This document shows positions 8,056 through 15,443 of a stretch of 64,000 nucleotides of DNA, one piece after another. This DNA is from Planctomycetota bacterium (GTDB lineage Bacteria > Planctomycetota > Planctomycetia > Planctomycetales > Planctomycetaceae), in the NCBI GenBank assembly GCA_003388505.1, contig QQVO01000016.1, positions 1-64,000 on the forward strand, given 5' to 3'. The notes under the pieces are model-generated. The model saw nothing but the letters and a program-made list of their open reading frames with translations, made no database searches and had not been told where the DNA came from. Made by a program: the position numbers and the translations under genes. Each line of letters begins with the position of its first letter. Position 1 is the stretch's first letter.

Positions 8056-8805
8056 TCACTCGGCGTCGCGGAACTTCTCGTGGCAGCGGTCGCAGGTTTC
8101 GTTGGCTGCGTCGAAGAGTTCCCGCGCCCCCTTGCCGTCCTTCTCGCGGACTTTCGCGGCGACCTGAATCATCAGTTCGCGGTACTCCTTTGACATCTCA
8201 TGCCAGGCCGGGATCTCGTTCTCGTCCTTGACTTCGTGCGTATCGGCGTCCATGGCGAGGGCCAGCAGGGCGATCGTCGTGGCGTGCACCGGCTCCTCGG
8301 GCTTGCCGCGCGGTCGGCGGAAGACCGACAGCAGACGCGCGTTGCGGGCGTTGATCTCTTCCATCATCGGGTGCATGTTGATCAGCTTGCTCCACTCATG
8401 GTCGACCGCGGCCTCGGTGTCGCCTCCCCCTTCATACGCTTCCTTGACCGCCGCATACGCGGCCTGGGCTTCGTCGTAAGTCGCATCGCGCTTGAAACCC
8501 AGCGCCGCCTCGCGGAGCGCCGGTCCCGAGAACGACGCTTCGCCGCCTTCCGGGTGCTCGGCGACCGCCTGTCCCATCACCGCCAGCACGCCGAACGCCT
8601 GGCGGACCTTGCCCTCTTTCTGGTCGTCGTACGTCTCCTCCGATTCGAGCAGTTTTTCCAGCTCCTCGACGCGCGCGTCGACTTCGATCAGAATGTCGCC
8701 GATCGGCGCCACCTCTTCCACGCCTTGCGGCGCTTCTCCCTGCACCGGAAGAAGCAACAGGCCGGCCAGACCACCAGCAGCGATGACGGGCAAGTACCGT
8801 TTCAT
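8056..8805 (-). CDS. Cytochrome c'-like heme protein
   Basis: 249 residues with a Sec signal peptide (MKRYLPVIAAGGLAGLLLLPVQG). A single heme c motif CDRCH sits at residues 238-242, eleven residues from the C-terminus. That is the position expected in class II (cytochrome c') four-helix bundles, and the preceding 220 residues are helix-rich and charged. The family binds NO or CO or carries electrons in the periplasm. Length is about twice that of classical cytochrome c', so an extra N-terminal helical domain is present. It is divergent from the CydA-cytochrome c gene at 9145, and the two may work in the same NO/O2-related pathway, although this is only inferred from proximity. Confidence 0.75.
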   Translation of the reverse strand: MKRYLPVIAAGGLAGLLLLPVQGEAPQGVEEVAPIGDILIEVDARVEELEKLLESEETYDDQKEGKVRQAFGVLAVMGQAVAEHPEGGEASFSGPALREAALGFKRDATYDEAQAAYAAVKEAYEGGGDTEAAVDHEWSKLINMHPMMEEINARNARLLSVFRRPRGKPEEPVHATTIALLALAMDADTHEVKDENEIPAWHEMSKEYRELMIQVAAKVREKDGKGARELFDAANETCDRCHEKFRDAE

Positions 8806-9144
8806 GTCGTGTCCCTCGTGCGTTGGATGTCGATCGAAAGGAGGCGGAGACGGATCTGACGTGACCAGACTGGTCGGATTCCGGTTTCATTGGCGGGCCG
8901 TGTGTTCACGCCCCGACTCAGGATAGTCCGCGTCTCCACAACGAGGCAACTGTTGACCATTCGACAACCCCGCACCACAACCTTCCACATGCCCGTAACC
9001 CGAACCCCGATCGTACTCCTCGCCTTCGTTCAACCTCGTTCCCGAACTTCCGTTTAGGACCGCCCTTCACCGACAAATGACCACTGACCACTGACAACTG
9101 AAAACTGAAAACCAACCACCCGCAACCAATCACCCCCTCTCTCC
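8806..9144. other. Divergent promoter region with heptad repeats
   Basis: This spacer separates the minus-strand cytochrome c'-like gene (start 8805) from the CydA-like gene (start 9145), so it must hold promoters for both. I cannot place -35/-10 boxes with confidence. Its right part contains the 7-base repeat array at 9078-9112. Confidence 0.5.
9078..9112 (+). repeat. Five-unit heptad array before the CydA-like gene
   Basis: Five exact 7-base steps: TGACCAC, TGACCAC, TGACAAC, TGAAAAC, TGAAAAC. It ends 32 bases before the ATG at 9145. It is the cleanest member of the heptad family seen upstream of most respiratory genes in this window. Confidence 0.9.
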
Positions 9145-10563
9145 ATGGACTCCCCCTTCCCCCACTACCCGGTCAACGACTTCGGCCCCTTGATGAAGGG
9201 GATCGCGATCGGCGTGTTGGGGATCGTGCACGTGTTTCTCGCACAGTTTGCAATCGGCGGCGGGATGCTGATGTGCTACTTCCAGTGGCTCGGCCAGACG
9301 GGCCGCGAACCGCTCGCCCGGAAGTTCACCGACGGCTTCTTCAAGTTTGTGGTGCTGGTCAGCTTCGTGCTCGGCGCGGTGACGGGCGTCGGGATGTGGT
9401 TCGCCACCATCCAGGTCAGCGCCCGAACCATCGGCACGATGGTGGGCGAGTTTCACTGGTTGTGGGCGGTCGAGTGGACGTTCTTCTCACTGGAGATCAC
9501 GGCCGGATACTGCTTCTACCGGTACGGCACGAAGCTGCCCGACCGGGAGCGGATGACGCTGCTGGTGATCTATGCAGCCGCGTCGTGGTTCAGCCTGTTC
9601 TGGATCAACGGCATTCTCTCCTGGCAACTGACGCCGGGCGACTTCTACGAAACCGGAAACATGTGGGACGGCTTTTTCAACCCCAGCTTCTTCCCGTCGG
9701 TGATCTTCCGGACCGTCACCTCAATGGGCATCGCGGCGCTGGCGGCGTGCCTCGTCGTCAACCTGATGCCGGAGATGGATCGTGAGCAGCGGAACACCCT
9801 GATTCACCGCGCGGCCTACTTTCTGACGCCCGCGCTCGCCATGCCGTTGCTCGGCGTCTGGTATTTCTGGGCGATCCCCGCCGACAGCCGGTCGTGGACT
9901 CTCGGCGGGAACGTGCCGATGATGATGTTCTTCGTGCTGGCGATCGTCTGCTCGATGTTCATTGCCGTCTATGCGCTGTTCGGACTGATCCGGGCCCGGC
10001 TCTACATCAACGGCATGACGGCGTCGCTGCTCGTCTCGCTGGCGCTGCTGGCGACCGCCTTCGCCGAGTTCGTCCGGGAGGGAGTCCGTAAGCCGTACAC
10101 GCTGCGGGGATATCTCTACTCCAACTCAATCACCGAAGACGAAGTCGCCCGCCTGCGGGAGGTAGGCTGCACAACGGATGATCCGTATCCACTGCGCGCC
10201 GCGGACCGCTATCCGAACGAGCAGGTAGCGAAAGGGGCCCTCGTCTATCGCAACCTGTGCAGCGTCTGCCACACGCCCGACGCCGCCAACGGCCTTACGC
10301 ACGTCACCGGGACGTGGACCGTATCGCAACGACGAATGAACATCGCCAAGCTGCAGCGGACGAAGCCGTTCATGCCTCCGTTCGCCGGGACGCCGGACGA
10401 ACTCGAAGCACTCGTGCAGTGGATCGGCTGGATCAACAGCGGCCGGCCGGAGACGTGGCCCGAATCGAACGACCCCGAAACGCTGCGCGAGATTCAGCAG
10501 TGGCTCGATGAAGTGGGCACGAAATCGGGGCTCGAGCTGCTGGCGGAAGAGGGGGCCCACTGA
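9145..10563 (+). CDS. CydA-like membrane protein fused to a C-terminal cytochrome c domain
   Basis: 472 residues with about nine membrane segments. The N-terminal 300 residues follow the cytochrome bd oxidase subunit I pattern: IVHVFLAQF in the first helix (candidate heme ligand His), GAVTGVGMWF where CydA has GVATGLTMEF, HWLWAVEWTFFSLEI where CydA has the conserved Glu residues, and FWINGILSWQLTPG. The long quinol loop of CydA is not evident. A soluble tail after residue 340 carries one heme c motif, CSVCH, at residues 372-376. The stop overlaps the next start (TGATG). It is likely a divergent bd-type oxidase or NO-reacting enzyme that accepts electrons through heme c rather than quinol; this is an inference. 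Confidence 0.8.
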   Translation: MDSPFPHYPVNDFGPLMKGIAIGVLGIVHVFLAQFAIGGGMLMCYFQWLGQTGREPLARKFTDGFFKFVVLVSFVLGAVTGVGMWFATIQVSARTIGTMVGEFHWLWAVEWTFFSLEITAGYCFYRYGTKLPDRERMTLLVIYAAASWFSLFWINGILSWQLTPGDFYETGNMWDGFFNPSFFPSVIFRTVTSMGIAALAACLVVNLMPEMDREQRNTLIHRAAYFLTPALAMPLLGVWYFWAIPADSRSWTLGGNVPMMMFFVLAIVCSMFIAVYALFGLIRARLYINGMTASLLVSLALLATAFAEFVREGVRKPYTLRGYLYSNSITEDEVARLREVGCTTDDPYPLRAADRYPNEQVAKGALVYRNLCSVCHTPDAANGLTHVTGTWTVSQRRMNIAKLQRTKPFMPPFAGTPDELEALVQWIGWINSGRPETWPESNDPETLREIQQWLDEVGTKSGLELLAEEGAH

Positions 10564-11666
10564 TGGACGCGCTCTTCCCGTTCGGCTTTCCGGAACCGAC
10601 CCGGTTTTATCTCGCCCTTTACGTCGCCACGCTCGTGCTGCATGTGGTGTTCATGCATTACGTGCTGGCCGGGACGGCGTTCCTCGCGGGACGCGGGCTG
10701 CTGGCAAGGCTCGGGATCGACACCGAGCGGCCGGCTTACCTGCTGCGGGAATGGATGCCGCTGATGCTGAGCGCCGCCATTACCGCCGGCATCGCACCGC
10801 TGCTGTTCGTGCAGATCGTCTATCAGGAACGGTTCTACACGGCCAACCTGTTGCTCTTCAATCGCTGGATGGCGATCCTGCCGACGCTGCTGATCGGCTT
10901 CTACATGCTCTACCTGCTGAAGGTGAACGCGGACGTCCTTAAGCGGCCGCTCATCCGGCAGGCGATCCGTGTGCTCACGTTCGTCTGCTTCGCATTCGTC
11001 GCCTGGTCTTGGACGGAGAACCACCTGCTCAGCGTGCAGAGCCTCGGCGTCTGGACGGAGCACTATGCCTCGGGGGCCCTGATGTTCAAGACCCCCGAAC
11101 TCGCCCCGCGCCTCGCGCTCTGGTTCTGCGGCTCGTTTCCCACTCTGGCCGCCTGGCTGGCCTGGCAGATCAGGCTGACAGCGACCGACGACGAGCACCG
11201 TGAAATCGACCACCCCAGCGTCGCGCGGCTGCTGGCCGGAATCGGCCTCGTGGGACTGTTGTCCGCCGCCCTCTGCGCGGCCGCGTACTACGCCATGCTC
11301 GGCGATGCCGAACGCGAGTTGATGACTGGACCGCCGGCCGGCCCCTGGTTCATCATCGCAATCGTCGGCGCGGTGATTCAGTCCGCAGGCTGGATCGTCA
11401 TCTGGAAGCAGAACGCCCTCCCCCGCGGCCTGCTCCTGATCGTCTCCATCGCACTCCTCGTAACGCTCTGCGGCACCGCCGTCGTCCGCGAAGCAATCCG
11501 CCTGGCCCGCGTCGACATCACGACCCTCTACAACGCCCACACCCAGGCCGCCGCCGTCTCCGGACTGGGGGCATTCGTCTTCTTTCTGGTCGTAAACACA
11601 GCCCTAATGCTCTTCTGCATCCGGCTCGTGCGGACGAAGGTCGAGAGTCGAGGGACCAGGGTCTAG
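10563..11666 (+). CDS. Multi-pass membrane partner of the CydA-like protein
   Basis: 367 residues with eight or nine predicted membrane helices. Its ATG overlaps the stop of the CydA-cytochrome c gene by one base, so the two are translationally coupled and probably form a complex, as CydA does with CydB. I see no clear CydB sequence motif. The first helix contains His residues (LHVVFMHYVLAG) that may ligate heme. The last codons (from 11640) are formed by a reverse-oriented heptad repeat, so the C-terminal residues VESRGTRV are repeat-derived and probably not conserved. Confidence 0.7.
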   Translation: MDALFPFGFPEPTRFYLALYVATLVLHVVFMHYVLAGTAFLAGRGLLARLGIDTERPAYLLREWMPLMLSAAITAGIAPLLFVQIVYQERFYTANLLLFNRWMAILPTLLIGFYMLYLLKVNADVLKRPLIRQAIRVLTFVCFAFVAWSWTENHLLSVQSLGVWTEHYASGALMFKTPELAPRLALWFCGSFPTLAAWLAWQIRLTATDDEHREIDHPSVARLLAGIGLVGLLSAALCAAAYYAMLGDAERELMTGPPAGPWFIIAIVGAVIQSAGWIVIWKQNALPRGLLLIVSIALLVTLCGTAVVREAIRLARVDITTLYNAHTQAAAVSGLGAFVFFLVVNTALMLFCIRLVRTKVESRGTRV

Positions 11667-11669
11667 AGA
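11640..11669 (-). repeat. Reverse heptad array forming the 3' end of a gene
   Basis: GTCGAGA, GTCGAGG, GACCAGG, GTCTAGA run in 7-base steps. Read on the other strand they match the type seen before the subunit II gene (TGAGTCC, ATAGTCC, CTAGTCC, CTCGACC at 52271-52298). The array overlaps the last eight codons of the gene ending at 11666 and supplies its TAG stop. Confidence 0.7.
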
Positions 11670-12154
11670 CAAACAAACGGCGAGCGGCGCAGCGTCAACC
11701 CGCCGATCCGTCACAAGCAGGCGACCTCTGTCCTCGAGTCGCTTGCCCGCTCGCGTTTCATAGCCCTCCTGCTTTTCATGATCGTTGTCCTCCGAAACCC
11801 CTCTCCGTGCCCCCTCAGTGCGTCCTCCACCCCTCTGTGGTGAGTTCGTTGCGCCGGCAACCAAGAGCCTCCCGCGCAACCAATCCCCGTGATACGGAAC
11901 ACCAAGCTCCCTCGCCGCAGACACCATCCCCCCCGAAAACGACAACCCACCACCCATGCTCAAACACGAATCAGCTCACCACCGGGCACGCATCCTTCTA
12001 AGGAGTTAAAGACTTGCCCCAATCCCCCGAAAAAACGAAGGTCAACCCTTTACAGGAGCGCCCGAACCCCAAACACGAACACCCGCACTCTTCGCCGCCC
12101 AGCGCAACTCCCAGCCAACAGCCATCAACCGCAGTGGAACGACTTCCTGCCCGC
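11667..12154. other. Convergent spacer without genes
   Basis: This spacer lies between the plus-strand membrane gene and the minus-strand glycine-zipper gene. It contains decayed, C-rich direct text such as CCGTGCCCCCTCAGTGCGTC followed by CCTCTGTGGTGAGTTCG, similar in style to the repeat islands. I see no stem with a T-run that I would call a terminator and no gene. Confidence 0.5.
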
Positions 12155-12790
12155 TCACCAGTGCCAGTGGAAATGACGGTATCGGCGGCGCGGGCGGCGG
12201 CCGAAGGAGAAGTGCACCCGCGGGCCGGGGGGAGGGACAACGACGACCGGAGGCGGTTCGGCAATGACGGTCGTAATCGGTGGCGAAATCGTGTCGTAGT
12301 TCTGCATCTCGAGAATCACGCGGTCGCTGACGCCGCTGTTCTTGAGCGTGATGATGGCCTGCGGGCTGAGATCAAACCGTCCCCCCTGGGAGCGAATCGT
12401 GCTGATGATCACGTCGTCGCTGATGCCGCTGCCGGCCAACTGGAGGATGTCGATATTCGTGACCGACTGCTGCGTCTGCTGAGCGTAGGCGGCCTGGGCG
12501 ATCGCCGCGTCCCGTTCCTGCCGGGCGTCCTCGGCATCGCCGATGATTCCGCCGGCCAGAGCGCCGGTCGCGGCGCCGATCAGAGCGCCCCCCTCGGCGT
12601 GGCCGCTGTTCGACCCGACCATCGCGCCGGTCAAAGCGCCGATTCCAGCGCCGGCGAGCGCTCCCGACTGCGCGTTGTTCATCGACTGGCAGCCGGTCAG
12701 CGAGAGGAGCAGTCCGCAGAAGACTGCCAGCGACCGCCGCGACGGCGTCCAGCTTGCCGGAGATGTCCGAGAATCACGGAACTTCCGCAT
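12155..12790 (-). CDS. Glycine-zipper lipoprotein
   Basis: 211 residues. A basic leader and hydrophobic run end in the lipobox LTGC, giving acylated Cys34. Residues 40-90 are a glycine-zipper region (GALAGAGIGALTGAMVG, GALIGAATGALAGGIIG), the kind of repeat found in outer-membrane lipoproteins such as the YMGG family. The next segment (about 105-155) contains ISDDVIISTIRSQG and SGVSDRVILEMQ, a duplicated helical motif. The tail is Pro-rich and then Arg/His-rich. It probably sits in the outer membrane; the function is unknown. It is divergent from the L25 gene. Confidence 0.8.
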   Translation of the reverse strand: MRKFRDSRTSPASWTPSRRSLAVFCGLLLSLTGCQSMNNAQSGALAGAGIGALTGAMVGSNSGHAEGGALIGAATGALAGGIIGDAEDARQERDAAIAQAAYAQQTQQSVTNIDILQLAGSGISDDVIISTIRSQGGRFDLSPQAIITLKNSGVSDRVILEMQNYDTISPPITTVIAEPPPVVVVPPPGPRVHFSFGRRPRRRYRHFHWHW

Positions 12791-13135
12791 GAGTCATCCT
12801 TGCTTCCTGCCCGCATCAGCGCCCGCCTGCGGTGCAAATGGATCCATCCACTTCTCAATTCGGATCGACGGGGCGGGTGCAATCAAAAAATCCGGCCGGA
12901 ATGTGGGGGCGGGAAGATAGCAGGCGCAGACCGATCGGAAAATGTCTGTTCACTGCAGAGAATCCGGGCAATTTGAGCCGCCCGCGTTGCCCTGCGGCCT
13001 GATTTCCGGCAGCTTGCAGCGTTTGGGAGCAGTCGATACTCTGTGGCTTGCGCACGATCAGGAGAGGGTCCGGGTCGGGCGGGGAATTGATCGCGCCCGA
13101 TTTCAGCGACCGACAGACGACATAAGGTTTTGAGA
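12791..13135. other. Divergent spacer before L25
   Basis: This region separates the glycine-zipper lipoprotein start (12790, minus) from L25 (13136, plus) and should contain both promoters; none can be pinned down. An AAGG at 13123-13126 lies nine bases before the L25 ATG and is its likely ribosome binding site. Confidence 0.5.
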
Positions 13136-13798
13136 ATGGCGACAATTGAAAGGCTGGCGGCTCAGAAGCGCGACGAAATCGGGACGACCGCCTGTCGTCG
13201 ACTGCGCCGCAACGGCCAGATCCCGGCGAACGTCTTCGGACACCAGCAGGATCCTGTCGCGGTGAAGATCGTCGCGGATGATTTGAGGCCGATCATTCAC
13301 GGGCGGGCGCACGTCGTCGACCTGAACATCGACGGCGCCGTCGAGAAGGCTCTGATTCGCGAGGTGGCGTGGGACACGTACGGAAAATACGTGCGACACG
13401 TCGATTTCCTGCGGGTGAGTGAGGACGAGCGGGTCACAGCCTCCGTTCCGCTGCAGTTCGTCGGAACTCCCGTGGGTCTGCAGAACGGCGGGATCATGGA
13501 ACAGCCGCTGCACGCCGTCGAGGTGGAATGCCTGGCGATCGCCATCCCGGACGTTTTCAAGGTGCGCGTCAACGAACTGGACGTGGACGACTCTCTCTCG
13601 GTCAGCGACATCAAGGACATCCCGGAAGGCGTGACGATCCTTGATCCGCCGGAGTCGGTGATCGTGCAGGTCGTGCCGGCGCCGACGGAAGAGGAACTGG
13701 AGGCGGAACTGGAAGAGGAAGGCGCCGTCCCGGCCGAACCGGAACTGATCACGCGGGAGTCGGACGAAGACGAGGAAGAATCGTCCTCGGACGACTAG
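13136..13798 (+). CDS. rplY: Ribosomal protein L25 (CTC/TL5 long form)
   Basis: 220 residues: an N-terminal 5S-rRNA-binding L25 domain (MATIERLAAQKRDEIGTTACRRLRRNGQIPANVFG...) followed by the TL5/CTC beta domain (LQFVGTPVGLQNGGIMEQPLHAVEVECLAIAIPD) and an acidic tail after residue 185. This is the long form that binds 5S rRNA in many bacteria. The ATG at 13136 was chosen over an in-frame TTG at 13130 because of AAGG nine bases upstream. Its TAG stop is part of the 14-bp terminal repeat of the hairpin element at 13795-13917. Pth follows, and the L25-Pth pairing is common across bacteria. Confidence 0.95.
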   Translation: MATIERLAAQKRDEIGTTACRRLRRNGQIPANVFGHQQDPVAVKIVADDLRPIIHGRAHVVDLNIDGAVEKALIREVAWDTYGKYVRHVDFLRVSEDERVTASVPLQFVGTPVGLQNGGIMEQPLHAVEVECLAIAIPDVFKVRVNELDVDDSLSVSDIKDIPEGVTILDPPESVIVQVVPAPTEEELEAELEEEGAVPAEPELITRESDEDEEESSSDD

Positions 13799-13917
13799 TG
13801 CTTTGTCAATTGAGAATCTTCGGGTTGAGCGGTTCGCTCGGAAGCACGAATCCCGCAGGGTTTCGTGCGGTTTTGCGGTTCAGCCAACCCGAAAATAAGG
13901 CCCTGACAGGGCACTAG
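13795..13917. mobile_element. 123-bp MITE-like nested hairpin with 14-bp terminal inverted repeats
   Basis: CTAGTGCTTTGTCA (13795-13808) pairs with TGACAGGGCACTAG (13904-13917) with two mismatches. Inside, TTCGGGTTG (13819-13827) pairs with CAACCCGAA (13885-13893), and GCACGAA (13844-13850) pairs with TTCGTGC (13862-13868). Spacer lengths are symmetric on both sides (10 and 10, then 16 and 16), so the whole element folds as one long hairpin. The outer repeat contains the TAG stop of the L25 gene. No transposase is encoded. The element looks like a small non-autonomous mobile element or a fixed intergenic hairpin. Confidence 0.75.
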
Positions 13918-14107
13918 CCGCGACACGGGACGGAGCGGCAGCGGCGGTTCGCTGCGGTCGAATCGTTCGGCGGCGGAGGTCTCCCGAGGCGTTTCCTGCA
14001 CCCGGCGAATTTCGGGGGCCCTCAACGCAGCCATCCGAATTCGACGAATCGGTTGACTTCTCGCCGCTGGGCCGTCCGGAAATGCCTCTCATCAACGCGC
14101 CGGACCA
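13918..14107. other. Spacer upstream of pth
   Basis: Together with the hairpin element this makes a 309-base gap between L25 and Pth. Apart from the hairpin element I see nothing recognisable here, and there is no clear Shine-Dalgarno before the Pth ATG. Confidence 0.4.
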
Positions 14108-14695
14108 ATGAAGCTGGTTGTTGGACTCGGAAATCCCGGCCGGAAGTATGCCGGGACGCGGCATAACGTCGGCTTTGAAGTGCTGGCGGACCTCGCGCGG
14201 CGGTATTCCGCGACGACGAGTTCGATGAACGACGCCGAGGTGGCGGACGTTGTCATCGGCGGCGAGCGGGTCTTTCTCTGCGCGCCGCAGACGTTCATGA
14301 ACCTCAGCGGTCGGGCGGTCCGCCAGATTGCCGACTTCTACAAGATTGAGGCTGATGATCTGCTGGTGGTGTGCGACGATCTGAATCTTCCGTGCGGCCG
14401 ATTGCGGCTGCGCGGAAAGGGGTCGGCGGGGGGACAGAAGGGGTTGGCAGACATCATCCAGCGGCTGGGCACCAACGAGTTTGCCCGGCTGCGAATCGGC
14501 ATCGGCTCGCCCCCGCCCCGGATGGACGGCGCCGCATTCGTGCTGGCGAAGTTTCTTCCGGAGGAACGGAGCGTGATCGACGAGGCTGTTTTGCGGGCGG
14601 CCGACGGCGTTGAGGCCTGGGTGCGGGACGGAACCCAACGGGCGATGAATACGGTCAACGCTCCGGAACCGGACACCGAACCGGAGAATCTGTGA
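14108..14695 (+). CDS. pth: Peptidyl-tRNA hydrolase
   Basis: 195 residues, the normal length. The protein hydrolyses the ester bond of peptidyl-tRNA dropped from ribosomes. Family motifs are present: VGLGNPG with Asn9, TRHNVGF with catalytic His19, APQTFMNLSG, and VCDDLNLP with the conserved Asp. The substrate-binding block usually written GGHNGL reads GGQKGL here, so the Asn equivalent to E. coli Asn114 is Lys. This needs checking against other planctomycetes, since it may be a lineage variant. It is downstream of L25, a common arrangement. Confidence 0.95.
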   Translation: MKLVVGLGNPGRKYAGTRHNVGFEVLADLARRYSATTSSMNDAEVADVVIGGERVFLCAPQTFMNLSGRAVRQIADFYKIEADDLLVVCDDLNLPCGRLRLRGKGSAGGQKGLADIIQRLGTNEFARLRIGIGSPPPRMDGAAFVLAKFLPEERSVIDEAVLRAADGVEAWVRDGTQRAMNTVNAPEPDTEPENL

Positions 14696-15443
14696 GAAGG
14701 CGATGCCTGGGGACTTGCGCGTTGGCGCGCGCTGGCGGAACCCGCTTCCCGTTCGTCGCTGAGACTCAATTCTCGTGCGACAAACTCGGGGAGAAGCGCA
14801 ACCCGAGTTCTCGCCCGTTCGTCGAAGAAGCGGCCCGTCAAAAAAGCCAGGACCTGCCCGCCGTGTGACGAACAGGTCCCACCGTGTCTCGGGGATGGTA
14901 GGGAAAAAGGAGCCGGCGAATAGAATAAGGCCCCGGTGACGACACGGGATCAACGGGATAACGCCTCCCATTGTAGCAGATTTTGTGCCGGATTCGGGTG
15001 TTGCAGATCGAATCATCCCGTTGCGGGTCTGCGCAGCTTATTTCAGGCTGACCGACGCAGATTCTCAGAGTTCCGCCGAGGGGCGCCAAACCGCGCAAAC
15101 TGCCGCAATCTGAGTCGGTGCTGCGGGCCGCGATATTGCGTTTCGCAGCAGTGGCGTTGCAGGGCTGGTGAACCTCGAGTACCACGACCGAAGCGGGCGG
15201 CGAGGACGCAGAAACGCGGCTTAAAGCGCAACTCCTTTTCTGGTTGATTCTTACAGGCGTACGGACGGCGGGGGACCAAGTGGTGCGGAGGAAGCTCCAA
15301 CCAATCGATGAGTGAGCGGCGCGCGATTCGCAATTTGAGACAGCAACTCGAGCGAGGAGACGGCCCGCACTTGCTCGAACGCACAGCGAAAAGCGTTTCC
15401 AGAGTGTTTCTGGAAACGCTTTCGTTGTTTTGTATGCTGTATT
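14696..15443. other. 750-base gap without a gene, ending in a strong hairpin
   Basis: A minus-strand open frame spans much of this gap, but its translation is Arg/Ser/Cys-rich, matches nothing and runs through the hairpin, so I reject it. The only clear structure is the 13-bp stem at 15391-15421 just before the sigma-54 activator gene. Confidence 0.5.
15391..15421. promoter_or_regulatory. Perfect 13-bp stem-loop upstream of the sigma-54 activator
   Basis: AAGCGTTTCCAGA, loop GTGTT, then TCTGGAAACGCTT, followed by CGTTGTTTTG. It ends 22 bases before the ATG at 15444. It could be an intrinsic terminator of upstream transcription, an attenuator, or a dimeric operator (TTTCCAGA/TCTGGAAA). The T-run is interrupted, so an operator or mRNA structure is as likely as a terminator. 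Confidence 0.65.

Noticed and set aside
9078-9112. Heptad arrays as CRISPR-like repeats
   Set aside because: Units are 7 bases with no spacers, vary in sequence, and no cas gene is present.
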